Positions 8,188 through 18,232 are shown, counted from the stretch's first letter. The stretch is 64,000 bases of DNA from Thalassospira sp. HF15 (GCF_011806525.1 NZ_JAAVKI010000001.1:62001-126000); one strand, 5' to 3'. Made by a program: numbers and translations. The notes: generated by a model from the sequence alone, not told the origin.

Positions 8188-10158
8188 TTATGGTCGCGCG
8201 ATCTTGCCAAGCAAGTGCGCAATGATCCGGCGATACAGATCCATGCCCAAAACAACGTCTTCGACCCCGGCATCAATATTGGGGTTGTCATTCACCTCGA
8301 TCACCATCGGGCCGTATGGCGTTTCCTTGACGTCCACACCATAAAGCCCATCCCCCATCAACCGGGCAGAGGCGAGGGCCGTGGCAACGATGTCAGCCGG
8401 CGCGTCTTTGATCGCAAGGGTTTCAAATCCGCCTTCCTCAAAGCTTTTGCCATCATCTTCGTGTTTGACGATCTGCCAGTGACCCGGCGCCATGAAATAG
8501 CGGCTGGCAAAGATGGCCTCACCACCCAGAACCCCAATACGCCAGTCAAACGTGGTTTCGACATATTCCTGAATGACCAGAAGTTCGGAGTTCTTGAACA
8601 TCTCGGTCGCGATTTCGTTCAGGTGTTCTGGCGACTTGACCTTGCGCACCCCGCGCGAAAAGCAACCATCGGGCACCTTCAAGACCGACGGGAAGCTGAA
8701 TTGCTTTGCGATCTCAGAAATGCGGCGCTTGTCGAAAATCGCACTTTTCGGTGCCGGGATACGGTGTGTGCGCAGCAACTCGGCCAAATAAACCTTATTG
8801 GTACAACGCAGCATCGAGTCCGGATCGTCGATTACCGGAATGCCTTCCTTCACCGCGCGCTTGGCAAAGCGATAGGTGTGGTGATCAAGGGCGGTGGTTT
8901 CGCGGATCAGAAGGGCGTCAAATTCGGACAGATGATGGAAATCCTTGGCGGTAATCAGTTCGGCCTTGGCCCCCAGATCCGATGCAGCCTGCACGAAGTT
9001 GGCAAGGGCTTCCTTGTCAGACGGCGGCAGGACTTCATCCGGATCATGCAGAATGGCAACAAGGGCTGTCGGCGGGGTGACGTTGCCCTGTTTACGCACA
9101 CGTCCGCGCAAATAGGCCCGCAAAGCGGCCTCGAACTCGGCAAGGTTGCTGTCATCAAGCTGGCCGACGGATGGGGCTTCGATTTCACGCAAAATCTTGC
9201 GGTCCTGCTTGTTCAGATGCAGGCGCAGGATCGGGCAGCGGAACTGATCAAAGGCACGTTCGCCAATCTGGCGAAACTTCTTGTCAGCAGTCCGCCCGAA
9301 ATAGACGTCGATATGATCTGGGGCCTGATTTGATGTCTGACCGGATTTTTCCAATGCCTCGATGATTTGCGGGCTGAGTTCGGCGCGTGCGGTTTTTTGC
9401 AGGCGCTTCCAGTTCAGATCCAGAAGAACGTCCGCTTCGGGAATGACACGTTCTGCGCGGGCCGCAGCCAGAAGGCTGCAATAATAGCCGCGTGACAGAT
9501 ATTCATAGGACTGACACAGGTTGATTACACGCCGGTTGCGCACCCCGTGATCAAGTGCAAGATAATCGCGCACCCGCATCACACGCGCCCCCGAAACCGC
9601 AAAGCGCAGGTCAGACAGCCGGTCGACAAGGATCAGGGGCGCGCCAGTCGCAACGGCCGGGGATATAGCACCTTCACCATCATACAGCGCATGTTCAAGG
9701 CGGATGCCATCACTGCCATCCTCGTAATATCCCGGAAGGTCGGTGATGCGGGTATAGCCATGACGTTCATAAAGATTGCGCGCGGTTTCGTTACTTACGC
9801 GCACTTCAAGGCGCATGCTTATGCAGCCCGCATCCATCGCAAGGTTTTCAAGCCCGGCCAGAAGTTGGGTGCCCAAACCCTTGCCACGCCAGTCCTTTGC
9901 AATTGCCAGCGAATAAATCCGCGCTGTCACACTGTTGGCGCGCAGCAACAGCAGCCCATACCCGACGATATCAGGATGATCGGCATCCCCGGCATCCGCG
10001 ACCAAAAGGCGCGCACTGGTCTGACGCAGGAAACGTGAAAACGACGCACGCGAGATCAGGTCACTTTCGAAATTTCCGGTTTCAAGGGCGCAAAGGCCAT
10101 CGAGGTCGGTACGCAAGGCATTGCGGATGATGACGGTTTCGGTCTGGGTCGAAGTCAC
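8188..10158 (-). CDS. GNAT - RLAN - RimK-like ATP-grasp ligase
   Basis: 656 residues, three parts. Residues 1-155 are a GNAT acetyltransferase domain (DWRGKGLG acetyl-CoA loop), about 155-370 match the RLAN domain (the N-terminal domain of RimK-like ATP-grasp proteins), and about 380-656 are an ATP-grasp fold ending in GDGLYGVDVKE and VIEVNDNPNID, which hold the Mg-ATP-binding acidic and Asn residues. ATP-grasp enzymes of the RimK group join amino acids or amines to carboxylates through an acyl phosphate. The start is GTG at 10158, seven bases after AGGAGGT. It faces the GNAT-C39 gene across a shared terminator. The product is unknown; a peptide metabolite or protein tag is an inference from fold and partner. 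Confidence 0.88.
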   Translation of the reverse strand: MTSTQTETVIIRNALRTDLDGLCALETGNFESDLISRASFSRFLRQTSARLLVADAGDADHPDIVGYGLLLLRANSVTARIYSLAIAKDWRGKGLGTQLLAGLENLAMDAGCISMRLEVRVSNETARNLYERHGYTRITDLPGYYEDGSDGIRLEHALYDGEGAISPAVATGAPLILVDRLSDLRFAVSGARVMRVRDYLALDHGVRNRRVINLCQSYEYLSRGYYCSLLAAARAERVIPEADVLLDLNWKRLQKTARAELSPQIIEALEKSGQTSNQAPDHIDVYFGRTADKKFRQIGERAFDQFRCPILRLHLNKQDRKILREIEAPSVGQLDDSNLAEFEAALRAYLRGRVRKQGNVTPPTALVAILHDPDEVLPPSDKEALANFVQAASDLGAKAELITAKDFHHLSEFDALLIRETTALDHHTYRFAKRAVKEGIPVIDDPDSMLRCTNKVYLAELLRTHRIPAPKSAIFDKRRISEIAKQFSFPSVLKVPDGCFSRGVRKVKSPEHLNEIATEMFKNSELLVIQEYVETTFDWRIGVLGGEAIFASRYFMAPGHWQIVKHEDDGKSFEEGGFETLAIKDAPADIVATALASARLMGDGLYGVDVKETPYGPMVIEVNDNPNIDAGVEDVVLGMDLYRRIIAHLLGKIARP

Positions 10159-10285
10159 TGCAAGGACCTCCTGCGGTGGGGTTTGGCAATCTGGTTGCTC
10201 TCAACTCCCGGTACGCTCAAAGTGGAAATCTCACAAGCGCGTTTATTGTTCACAGCCATGCCTTTTTTTCATGGATGATGGCACA

Positions 10286-10299
10286 GGTCGCACTCGACC
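10286..10299. promoter_or_regulatory. Small inverted repeat in the rimK-like/tamA divergent spacer
   Basis: GGTCG (10286-10290) and CGACC (10295-10299) form a perfect 5+5 repeat with a CACT spacer inside the 293-base region between two divergent genes. A second repeat, CCATG...CATGG around a T tract, lies at about 10255-10274. Either could be an operator; no regulator is indicated. I see no other feature in this spacer. Confidence 0.25.
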
Positions 10300-10451
10300 A
10301 GAGCAACGAATGAAAATATGGTATTTTCAAAAGACTGCTGTGAAACATTTAATCATCCTGATCGTTTGCACCTATATGGAAAAGAAGGTTCAATCGGAAC
10401 TGGATCAGTCATAGCCCATCTTGCTGGTGGGCCTATCAAGGGCACGATGGT

Positions 10452-12467
10452 TTGAATAGTTACCTCCCTCGCACTTTCCCGCGTATCGGGCGCCGTGCTG
10501 CTATTGTTCCGCTGTTGCTGGCGGGAACGATGCTGGCGGCTTGCGCATCGGACGAGGACGGCGGCGGGGTGCTTGGCTTTGGCGGCGGGGCCGCGAACGA
10601 AGCCTTGCCCAACGATCTGCAAACCACGATCCCCTATGAAGTCGACATCACCGGCATCGATACCCAGGAAGAAAAACTGATTGCAGCACTGAATTCCGTC
10701 AGTACCGCCCGGCGATTGCAGTCACGCCCGACCGCATCGCGCGCAGGCCTACAACGCCGCGCCGAAGACGATGTTGAACGGTTCCAGGCTGTCTTGCGAT
10801 CCAACGGATTTTATGACGGTCAGATCACTTTCGATATTCGGGAAAAGGCACCGCACAGTCCATCAGACAATGCGTTCGAACCCAACACACCAGTTCAAGG
10901 TGCCAAGGACGATAGTGTCGCGGGGCAGTCTGGTGAAGATGCGCTGGAAACAAGTCCCGATCAGCCGACACCGCTGGTTCTGACCTACACTGTCGATGTT
11001 GGTACGCCCTATCTGATCTCGGCGGTAAACCTTGTGATCACGTACCCCGATCGCGTGGTGGAACGCCATGCGACGGACAAAGAACTTGAAAAGACTCGTC
11101 TGGAAATCGGGCAACGCGCAACCGCTGAACCGATCATTCTGGGTGAGCAATATGGCGTCGATATCCTGCGGGAACAGGGCTATCCGCTTGTCGAGGCGGG
11201 AAAACGTAAAATTCTGGCCGACACCGCGCAAAAAACGATCACCATCAATTATGCCTTTGAAACCGGGCCGCAGGCTGACTTTGGCGATATCACCGTGAAT
11301 GGGGCAAAGGATGTCGATCCAGACTTCATTGCCAGCTATCACAGTTGGGAACCGGGTGAGCAATATCACCCTGATCAGGTCCGCACCACGCGCCGGGACT
11401 TGGCACAAACCAACCTGTTTGACAGTGTGATTGTCAAAGTCGCCGGGCCGGTAAAGGACAATGGTGAAGTTCCGGTCGAGATCGACGTGGTTGAACGCAA
11501 GATGCGTTCCATCGGGGGCGGGGTGAACTTCTCGACCGCTGATGGCCCGGGTGCCAATGCCTTTTGGGAGCATCGCAACCTGTTTGGTGCGGGCGAGAAA
11601 TTGCGGCTTGGCATCGATGTTTCAAGCCTTGAGCAGGGGGTATCGGCCCAGTTCAAAAAACCGCAATTCCTTGAACGCCGGCAATCCTTCGTCGCCGAGG
11701 CAGATGCCAAGAACAACGATACCGATGCCTATAAGGGCTCGACCGTGGACAGCTTTGTGGGTATTGAGCGCCCGCTTTGGGAAAACTGGACAACGACATT
11801 TGGTGTCACGGCTGAGTATTCCGATCTGACCGGATCCGACTCACCGAACGAACAATTCTATCTGGCCGGGTTGCGTGGCATCTTGCGCCATGACAACACT
11901 GATAACCCGCTTGATCCGACCAAGGGCAACCGGTTTGAAATCAATGTCTCGCCCTATCTGGGACTGTCAGACAAGGATACCAATTTCACCACTGTATCCC
12001 TTGCCGGGTCGCAATACCTATCTGTTGATGATGAGGGAGATTACGTTTTCGCTGCCCGTGCGCGCACCGGTACCATCATCGGCGAGGAACGCGGAAGTCT
12101 GCCATCGAACAAACGTTTTTATTCCGGTGGTGGTGGTTCGATCCGCGGCTATGAATACCAGAAGGTCGGACCGCTTGATGATACTTCAGATCATGATCCA
12201 TTGGGCGGTCGTGCGGTGCTTGAACTTGGCGCCGAATTTCGGGCTCGCGTGACCGAAAGTTTTGGCGTCGTGCCCTTCATCGAAGGCGGTAATGTCTATG
12301 CCCGATCCGAACCCGAAGACCTTGATCTTTTGTGGGCGGCCGGTCTTGGTTTCCGGTATTACACGGCGGTGGGGCCGTTGCGCTTTGATGTCGCGGTTCC
12401 GCTGGATAAGCGGCCCAATATTGATGATGATTTTCAGTTCTATATCAGCCTGGGACAGGCATTTTGA
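10452..12467 (+). CDS. tamA: TamA-like Omp85-family outer membrane protein with lipoprotein-type signal
   Basis: 671 residues; E. coli TamA is about 577. After the signal come POTRA-like repeats (the last is about residues 270-330, DFGDITVNGAKDVDPDF) and a C-terminal beta-barrel with the conserved loop-6 motif SIRGYEYQ near residue 560 and a final Phe. It is the outer-membrane part of the translocation and assembly module, which helps insert outer-membrane proteins or move phospholipid. Odd points: the only usable start is TTG at 10452 (AAGGG about nine bases before), and the N-terminus has a lipobox, LAAC, with Cys31, unusual for this family. tamB overlaps its stop by four bases. Confidence 0.9.
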   Translation: MNSYLPRTFPRIGRRAAIVPLLLAGTMLAACASDEDGGGVLGFGGGAANEALPNDLQTTIPYEVDITGIDTQEEKLIAALNSVSTARRLQSRPTASRAGLQRRAEDDVERFQAVLRSNGFYDGQITFDIREKAPHSPSDNAFEPNTPVQGAKDDSVAGQSGEDALETSPDQPTPLVLTYTVDVGTPYLISAVNLVITYPDRVVERHATDKELEKTRLEIGQRATAEPIILGEQYGVDILREQGYPLVEAGKRKILADTAQKTITINYAFETGPQADFGDITVNGAKDVDPDFIASYHSWEPGEQYHPDQVRTTRRDLAQTNLFDSVIVKVAGPVKDNGEVPVEIDVVERKMRSIGGGVNFSTADGPGANAFWEHRNLFGAGEKLRLGIDVSSLEQGVSAQFKKPQFLERRQSFVAEADAKNNDTDAYKGSTVDSFVGIERPLWENWTTTFGVTAEYSDLTGSDSPNEQFYLAGLRGILRHDNTDNPLDPTKGNRFEINVSPYLGLSDKDTNFTTVSLAGSQYLSVDDEGDYVFAARARTGTIIGEERGSLPSNKRFYSGGGGSIRGYEYQKVGPLDDTSDHDPLGGRAVLELGAEFRARVTESFGVVPFIEGGNVYARSEPEDLDLLWAAGLGFRYYTAVGPLRFDVAVPLDKRPNIDDDFQFYISLGQAF

Positions 12468-15400
12468 CCAAGTCTGACACTTCGCCCCCGATTGATCCGA
12501 AGCCCACCCAAACGCGCCGTTCGATGAAAAAATGGCTGCGATATGGTGCCTATGGTCTTGGCGGAACAGTCCTTGGCCTTGCGGGTGCGATTGCCGTTGC
12601 CGGCACTGGCCCGGTGTTGCGTATGGCAACGCCCTTTATCAATGAAACGGTTTCTGCAGCGACCGACAGCAGCTTTGAGCTTGGCCGGATCGAAGGCAGT
12701 CTCTGGACTGATCTGACACTTGATCAACTGGTCATGTACCGCGCCGCCGACGGGCTTCATGTGGACTTGAACGATGTCATGTTCGATTGGTCTCCGCTGG
12801 AGCTGCTGCGCGGGCGGTTGCAAATTAATCAGTTCAATCTGGCATCTGCCAATGTCATTTTGCCGGATGGCACCGCGCCCGCGACAGTCGAAGAAGACGA
12901 CGATGGTGGCGGTGGTTTCACAATGCCGCTTTCCATTTCGCTTGATGCGCTTGAACTTGGCGAAATCGCCGTTGTAGACCAGGTCACCGGCAAGAGCTTC
13001 TTGTACGCGCTAAGCGGTCGGGCGAAGGTTGGCACAAACCTGTCTGCAACCGCATTTCTTGATCTTCAACCGCGTGATGGCGGCACGGACCGGATGAAGC
13101 TTGATCTGGACTTTGATGGTCCGGGGCAACGACTGGCCGCCGAGATTGATGGTGCCTTGGGGCGTGAGGGCCTTGTCATGACGCTGGCCGGTGTTGATCC
13201 GACCGAGGCGACTGACATCAACATTGCGCTCAGAGGTGACGGACCGGCCAATAACTGGAAAGGTACGCTTGACCTTTCAGCGGCAGACTATGCATCGCTT
13301 CAAAGCGATATTGGCGTGCAGCTTTCGTCTGATGTTCTGGCCTTTGCCCTTGATGGGGCGCTTTCGCCGCAGGAACGCGTCACCGAGCAGCTGCCCGATG
13401 CACTTCATAAAGACATCGAACTCGGTATTGGTGGGGTATTTGACCAAGGGAACGAAACCCTTTCGCTTGATCGGCTTTCGATTGCGATGGACGATGCACT
13501 GGCTGTTTCCGGCATAACCGAAATCGACCTTGATCAAAGCCAGATTGCGGCGGATATCAAGGCCGATATTAACCCCAAAATGTCCGCACTATTTGATGGT
13601 GCCGTGTCTTGGGCGGAGCTTGGGCTTTCGGTTCAGGCCAATGGCAATCTGTCGATGCCGGGTCTTGCGCTGCGGATCAATGGGCGTGATGTCAAAACAC
13701 CTGTTTCCCGGATTGCTGATCTTGCCCTGCAGGCTGATATGTCTGCGCCAAACGATGTTGACGAGAACCTTCAGGCGGCAGTGGCACTTTCGACATCCGG
13801 TACGGCTTGGGATGATCCGGGTCTTGCCGCGTTTCTTGGCACAGAACAGAGTCTTTCGCTTGATGCGGAAATGTCACCGGATTTTGCCAATATCTCGGTC
13901 CGTGATCTGGCACTGAACATGCCGGAAATCGCGCTGCGCGGGCAGGCGAACGTGAACAAGGATCTGGTGGTTTCAACATCAAACCTTGTGGCCGATATCC
14001 GCGATCTGGCGATTTTTGCGCCGATTTCCGGGCTTGATCTGCGCGGGCGGGGGCAGGTGGCGTTGCCCAACCTGACATGGTCAAACGCGCAAGGCCTTGA
14101 AACCGGTCTTGAGGTTTCCGCAAGTCAGGCAGGTTTCGGGATGGCTGATCTTGATCGTATCATTGGCCCGGAACCGCGCATCACCGGCAAGGTTACCCTG
14201 GCACCTGACCTTGATCTCAGTGTTGATTTGGCTGCCCTTGATATGGCGATGATTGACGGCCCCTTGACGCTCACCATCACCGAGGCGTTTGAGAAACTCG
14301 CCCTTGAAAGCAGACTTGAAATCGCACCAGGTGCTGTGCCGCCCGACCTTGGTCTTGAAATTTCACCGGCGACACTGACTGCCAATCTTGAAGGTGCCCT
14401 GACAGCGCCGCCGGGAACGATCAAGCTCAGCGTGCCCAGTCTTGATGTCGCCGGTCAGAGCTTCTCGGATGTCGTGCTGACAAGTCGTATGACATGGTCC
14501 GATCAGTCGGTGTTGTCTCTTGGCAATGACGTGGATTTCATGCTGGGAAACCGGGCCTTCACGCTTGCGGCCAATGTTGTGTTGCCCGCAGATGAATTGC
14601 GTGTCGAGGCGATCTCGCTGAGCGGGCAGCATCTGGCTCTGACGGGCGACATAACCTTGCCTGAATACAGCATTCCAATGCGCGGTGATGTTGTGCTTTC
14701 AAAACTCGAGGCCGAGCTGCTTGATCAGTTTGGTATCGGGTTTAGCAATGGGACCGTGATTGCCGATATCGCCCTTCGTCCGGAAAGTGAACGCCAAACC
14801 ATCACGGTTTCTGCCGCTGCCAAGGGGCTTCGGATGGCGAGCCCCGATAACGCCAATCCGACGATGATTGAAGATGTCGAACTTGACGCAACAATTGGCA
14901 ATGCGTTCGATGCACCCGAGATTTCGGCAACGCTTGACGGTCGGGACATTGCTGCCGGGACGCTGGCGCTGGATGAGTTTGGTCTTGATGTGAAAGGCGG
15001 TCTGGATGCGCTTGCAATCACTATGGACAGCTCCGGACTATATCAGGGCAATGTACCGATCTCGACCGACGTGGTCGCGGACCTTTCGCTTGGTGATGAT
15101 ATCCGTGTTCAGGCCAGCAAGCTTGACGCGAACATCGGTGATCAGGCAATTGGCTTGCGTAAGCCGTTGGAGTTTGTTCTGCGCGCAAACGGTCGGCAAC
15201 AACTTGATGCTGATCTCACCGTCGGGACAGGGTATCTGATCGCAAGTCTTGATCAGGAAGCCGGACAAAGGTCAGTTTCCGGGGAGCTCCATCTTAACGA
15301 TGTCGATCTTGGACCTTGGGGCCGGATTTCCGGCTATGACGGTCTAAGTGGCACAGCAAATCTGGATGCCAGCCTGCGCGAAACCCGTGGCAACTTGCCA

Positions 15401-16900
15401 ACTGCAGAGGTCAATGGTCGGATTTCGGGTATCACCGCAAAGGCGGTCGAGGACCTCAAACCGTTTGAAATGCTCCTTGATATCAAGCTTGCCGACGGCA
15501 CCCTTTTCGGCCAGATATCCCTTGGTAATGGTGATATCGAGGCCCTGACCGCTGAGGGTACTGTACCGCTTGCGATCTCTGTGCTTGAACAGGAATTCAG
15601 CCCGGATCTTTCGGCGCCGGTTTCGGGCCGCATGCGCCTGAATGGCGAGATTGCCGAATTCTGGCCCTATGTCCCGGCCCCCGATCATCAGGTGTCGGGC
15701 AAGATCAAGCTTGCACTTGATGTCGGCGGGACGCTTGATGATGTGCGGTGGAACGGGAATGTTTCCCTTGCCGATGGTCGTTACGAAAACCTTGAATACG
15801 GTACCATCCTTGATCAGATGGCGCTTGAAGGCACCTTTGATCAGGAAGGGCTTTCCATCCCGTCCTTTACCGCGACGGACGGGGGCAATGGCACGGCAAA
15901 GGCATCTGTCGATCTTGATTTGCTGGGTGGCGGGGAAATCAGCTATGACGTGTCAGCTGATCTGCGCAATGTTGCCCTGTCGCGCAAGGACGAATTGCTG
16001 TTTTGGGCTGATGTGCAAACCAGCGTGACCGGCTCACAGGCCGAGGCCGATATTCAAAGCACCGTCTCGGTTCTGCGCGGCGAAGTGGATTTGACGCTGG
16101 CTTTGCCCGAATCAGTGCCGACCATAGAAGTTGAAAACCTGCCTTCTACGTCGCAAACCGATACGCCCGAAGATAACGCGCAGGAAGAGGACGGCTTTAC
16201 TGGCAATCTTGATGTCACTGTCGATATCCCGGGCAAGTTGTTCGTGCGCGGCAAGGGGCTTGATTCCGAATGGGGTGGGCGGCTCGATATCTCCGGCACC
16301 ACAGATGATCCGCGCATAAGCGGACAATTGTCTGCCCTGCGCGGGCAGCTCGATGTGATCGGCAAGACCTTTGTTATCCGTGATTCCCAGATCACCTTTG
16401 CCGGGGCGTCACCGCCCGATCCGATGCTGGACATCGAAGGGGTTTATACCACCGAAGACCTTGTCGTGACGGCCGGTTTTCAGGGACCTTCAAGCGATCC
16501 GGAATTGGTGTTGTCCTCCAACCCGTCACTGCCTGAGGACGAGATCCTGTCGCAGGTCCTGTTTGGCAAATCCCAAGGCAGCCTCTCAGCGGTGGAAGCC
16601 GTTCAGTTGGCAAGTGCGCTGAATGAATTGTCTGGTGGGGGCAGCGGCCTTGATCTGGTGGGCAGTATCCGGCGCTTTATCGGTGTGGATGTTTTGCGTG
16701 TTGGCGGCGGTGAAGACGGGCCAGAGGTCAAGGTTGGCAAATACCTGACCGAGGGCGTCTATGTCGGGACCAAGGCGGGCTCCACACCGGGATCAAGTGG
16801 CGTCGAAGTCGAAATCGAAGTGACGCCAAACATCAGTGTGACCAGCGAAAGCACCGAAATCGACAGCAAGGCTGGCGTTCAATACAGACTTGATTACTAA
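12464..16900 (+). CDS. tamB: TamB-like translocation and assembly module protein
   Basis: 1478 residues, somewhat longer than E. coli TamB (1259). A basic N-terminus and one membrane anchor (about residues 27-48) are followed by a long repetitive beta-rich region expected to form a periplasm-spanning lipid-binding groove. The C-terminal DUF490/TamB domain (about 1130-1478) includes LRGQLDVIGKTFVIRDSQITF and the SQVLFGKSQGSLS motif. The reading frame begins at TTG 12464, which overlaps the tamA stop (TTGA). An ATG at 12524 just before the membrane segment is an alternative. TamA and TamB act together across the envelope; coupling of the genes fits that. Confidence 0.93.
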   Translation: MTKSDTSPPIDPKPTQTRRSMKKWLRYGAYGLGGTVLGLAGAIAVAGTGPVLRMATPFINETVSAATDSSFELGRIEGSLWTDLTLDQLVMYRAADGLHVDLNDVMFDWSPLELLRGRLQINQFNLASANVILPDGTAPATVEEDDDGGGGFTMPLSISLDALELGEIAVVDQVTGKSFLYALSGRAKVGTNLSATAFLDLQPRDGGTDRMKLDLDFDGPGQRLAAEIDGALGREGLVMTLAGVDPTEATDINIALRGDGPANNWKGTLDLSAADYASLQSDIGVQLSSDVLAFALDGALSPQERVTEQLPDALHKDIELGIGGVFDQGNETLSLDRLSIAMDDALAVSGITEIDLDQSQIAADIKADINPKMSALFDGAVSWAELGLSVQANGNLSMPGLALRINGRDVKTPVSRIADLALQADMSAPNDVDENLQAAVALSTSGTAWDDPGLAAFLGTEQSLSLDAEMSPDFANISVRDLALNMPEIALRGQANVNKDLVVSTSNLVADIRDLAIFAPISGLDLRGRGQVALPNLTWSNAQGLETGLEVSASQAGFGMADLDRIIGPEPRITGKVTLAPDLDLSVDLAALDMAMIDGPLTLTITEAFEKLALESRLEIAPGAVPPDLGLEISPATLTANLEGALTAPPGTIKLSVPSLDVAGQSFSDVVLTSRMTWSDQSVLSLGNDVDFMLGNRAFTLAANVVLPADELRVEAISLSGQHLALTGDITLPEYSIPMRGDVVLSKLEAELLDQFGIGFSNGTVIADIALRPESERQTITVSAAAKGLRMASPDNANPTMIEDVELDATIGNAFDAPEISATLDGRDIAAGTLALDEFGLDVKGGLDALAITMDSSGLYQGNVPISTDVVADLSLGDDIRVQASKLDANIGDQAIGLRKPLEFVLRANGRQQLDADLTVGTGYLIASLDQEAGQRSVSGELHLNDVDLGPWGRISGYDGLSGTANLDASLRETRGNLPTAEVNGRISGITAKAVEDLKPFEMLLDIKLADGTLFGQISLGNGDIEALTAEGTVPLAISVLEQEFSPDLSAPVSGRMRLNGEIAEFWPYVPAPDHQVSGKIKLALDVGGTLDDVRWNGNVSLADGRYENLEYGTILDQMALEGTFDQEGLSIPSFTATDGGNGTAKASVDLDLLGGGEISYDVSADLRNVALSRKDELLFWADVQTSVTGSQAEADIQSTVSVLRGEVDLTLALPESVPTIEVENLPSTSQTDTPEDNAQEEDGFTGNLDVTVDIPGKLFVRGKGLDSEWGGRLDISGTTDDPRISGQLSALRGQLDVIGKTFVIRDSQITFAGASPPDPMLDIEGVYTTEDLVVTAGFQGPSSDPELVLSSNPSLPEDEILSQVLFGKSQGSLSAVEAVQLASALNELSGGGSGLDLVGSIRRFIGVDVLRVGGGEDGPEVKVGKYLTEGVYVGTKAGSTPGSSGVEVEIEVTPNISVTSESTEIDSKAGVQYRLDY

Positions 16901-16912
16901 GGTTCGCCGCTA

Positions 16913-17806
16913 TTAGTCGCCGATCGGCTGGTGCCCGGTTGGGGGATTAACCGTCAGCAGTGATGAACGAATGCGCCTCAGCTTTTCCTTGGCCTGATCG
17001 GGCATGCGCCGTGCCACAGCAGTTGCGATGACATCGATGGTCGCCAGAAAGGCGTGGCGTGTCGCGGTTGGCTTATAGATATCGGGGTTTTCTGGCATAT
17101 TGATTGATACGACCAGATCACTCTCAGCGGCAAGCGGGCTGTCCGGGTTGGTCAGCGAGATGACCTTTGCGCCATATTGGCGCGCAATGGCTGCGGAATG
17201 GATGATTTCGGTTGGACGACCGCTGGTGGAAATCGCAAACACCACGTCCTCGGCACCCAAGGTCGAAGCAAGCATGCGCTGCAAATAGCCATCACTTTGC
17301 GATTGGGCAGGAATGCCCAGACGGAAAAATCGGTTTGCCGCATCAAAGGCCACAGTGGTTGAACCCCCTCCGACCCCGAAAAACGCAATCTGGCGCGCCT
17401 TGACCAGAATGTCGGCGGCTTTATCAATTTCATCCGATGAAATCTGATCGCGCAGCAGGCGTAAATTATCGATGATCACGCCCAGAACATGGCTTGAAAG
17501 AACGTCCGCGGCGGTTGTGTCGTCTGAAATGTCTTCCGATGTCAGATACTGAATGCTGACGGCAAGGTTCTGTGCCAGACGGATTTTGAAATCACGGAAT
17601 CCGTCGCAGCCCAATGTGCGACAAAACCGGATGACAGTCGGTTCGCTGACCCCGACATTCTTGGCAAGATCGGACAGGGCGATGGTTGTGACATCTTCCA
17701 GATGTGCGCTGACATAGTCCGCGACCAGTTGTTCGCGGTTCGGAAATTTGCCGGACTGGCTGCGCAGCAGGCTGATAATGTCGGCGGTTTGTTGCATGGA
17801 ATCCAC
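16913..17806 (-). CDS. MurR/RpiR family transcriptional regulator
   Basis: 297 residues. Residues 1-80 form the RpiR-type helix-turn-helix (DLAKNVGVSEPTVIRFCRTLGCDGFRDFK), and about 125-265 the SIS sugar-isomerase-fold domain (IAFFGVGGGSTTVAFDAANRF, then FAISTSGRPTEII), which senses a phosphorylated sugar or related ligand in this family. The start is GTG 17806 or ATG 17797; GGGTGG just upstream favours either. It is divergent from the TRAP transporter operon, and three palindromes of the RpiR/HexR kind lie between them, so it most likely controls that operon and perhaps itself. It ends 12 bases from the convergent tamB. Confidence 0.9.
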   Translation of the reverse strand: MDSMQQTADIISLLRSQSGKFPNREQLVADYVSAHLEDVTTIALSDLAKNVGVSEPTVIRFCRTLGCDGFRDFKIRLAQNLAVSIQYLTSEDISDDTTAADVLSSHVLGVIIDNLRLLRDQISSDEIDKAADILVKARQIAFFGVGGGSTTVAFDAANRFFRLGIPAQSQSDGYLQRMLASTLGAEDVVFAISTSGRPTEIIHSAAIARQYGAKVISLTNPDSPLAAESDLVVSINMPENPDIYKPTATRHAFLATIDVIATAVARRMPDQAKEKLRRIRSSLLTVNPPTGHQPIGD

Positions 17807-17986
17807 CCGATCCGTCTATATGGTTTGTTGTGTCAAAGCAGACACCCTATTGGGAAATAACATTATTTCCGTTTGCAGGCGAAAGCCACAATTTCAATTC
17901 AAACGATAGATGATGGCAGCAAGTGCGTGCGGGCCGACATCAAATTTCATTCGTTTTGCCCTTCATTAACCCGGTCGCAATCGACA

Positions 17987-17991
17987 TGTAG
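17987..17991 (+). promoter_or_regulatory. Possible RpiR half-site
   Basis: TGTAG followed by TTATT matches the left half of the three full palindromes downstream, but no matching right half follows. It lies nearer to the regulator gene. The 472-base spacer 17807-18278 otherwise holds the operators listed separately and no convincing gene. Confidence 0.25.
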
Positions 17992-18130
17992 TTATTGAGA
18001 GCGCGCGACGGTGACAACACCGATTTCGGGGCAGGGGCCTTGTTGCCTTGGGCGTCTTAATCCTTGATCCAGTTCGTAAATTTCGCGGCGAAATCAGCTT
18101 GGGCAGCGATGTCATCACGAGAATGAATAA

Positions 18131-18145
18131 TGTAGTTAAGCTACG
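18131..18145. promoter_or_regulatory. RpiR-type operator 1
   Basis: TGTAGTTAAGCTACG: TGTAG-N5-CTACG, one mismatch from a perfect palindrome. The 5-5-5 layout is that of known RpiR-family operators such as HexR (TGTAA-N5-TTACA). Confidence 0.6.
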
Positions 18146-18202
18146 TATAACAGTTTATATGTCAGTTTCAGAGCGGAAAAATGAAATTATGGAGTTAAAT
18201 TA

Positions 18203-18217
18203 TGTAGACAAACTACA
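18203..18217. promoter_or_regulatory. RpiR-type operator 2 (perfect palindrome)
   Basis: TGTAGACAAACTACA: TGTAG-N5-CTACA, a perfect inverted repeat. It lies 61 bases before the dctQ ATG. A degenerate copy may sit at 18190-18204. Confidence 0.7.
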
Positions 18218-18232
18218 AATTGGACATCAGTA

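Noticed and set aside
8167..9333. 388-codon plus-strand open frame
   Set aside because: It is fully antisense to the well-supported ATP-grasp gene, has no ribosome site and shows no domain.
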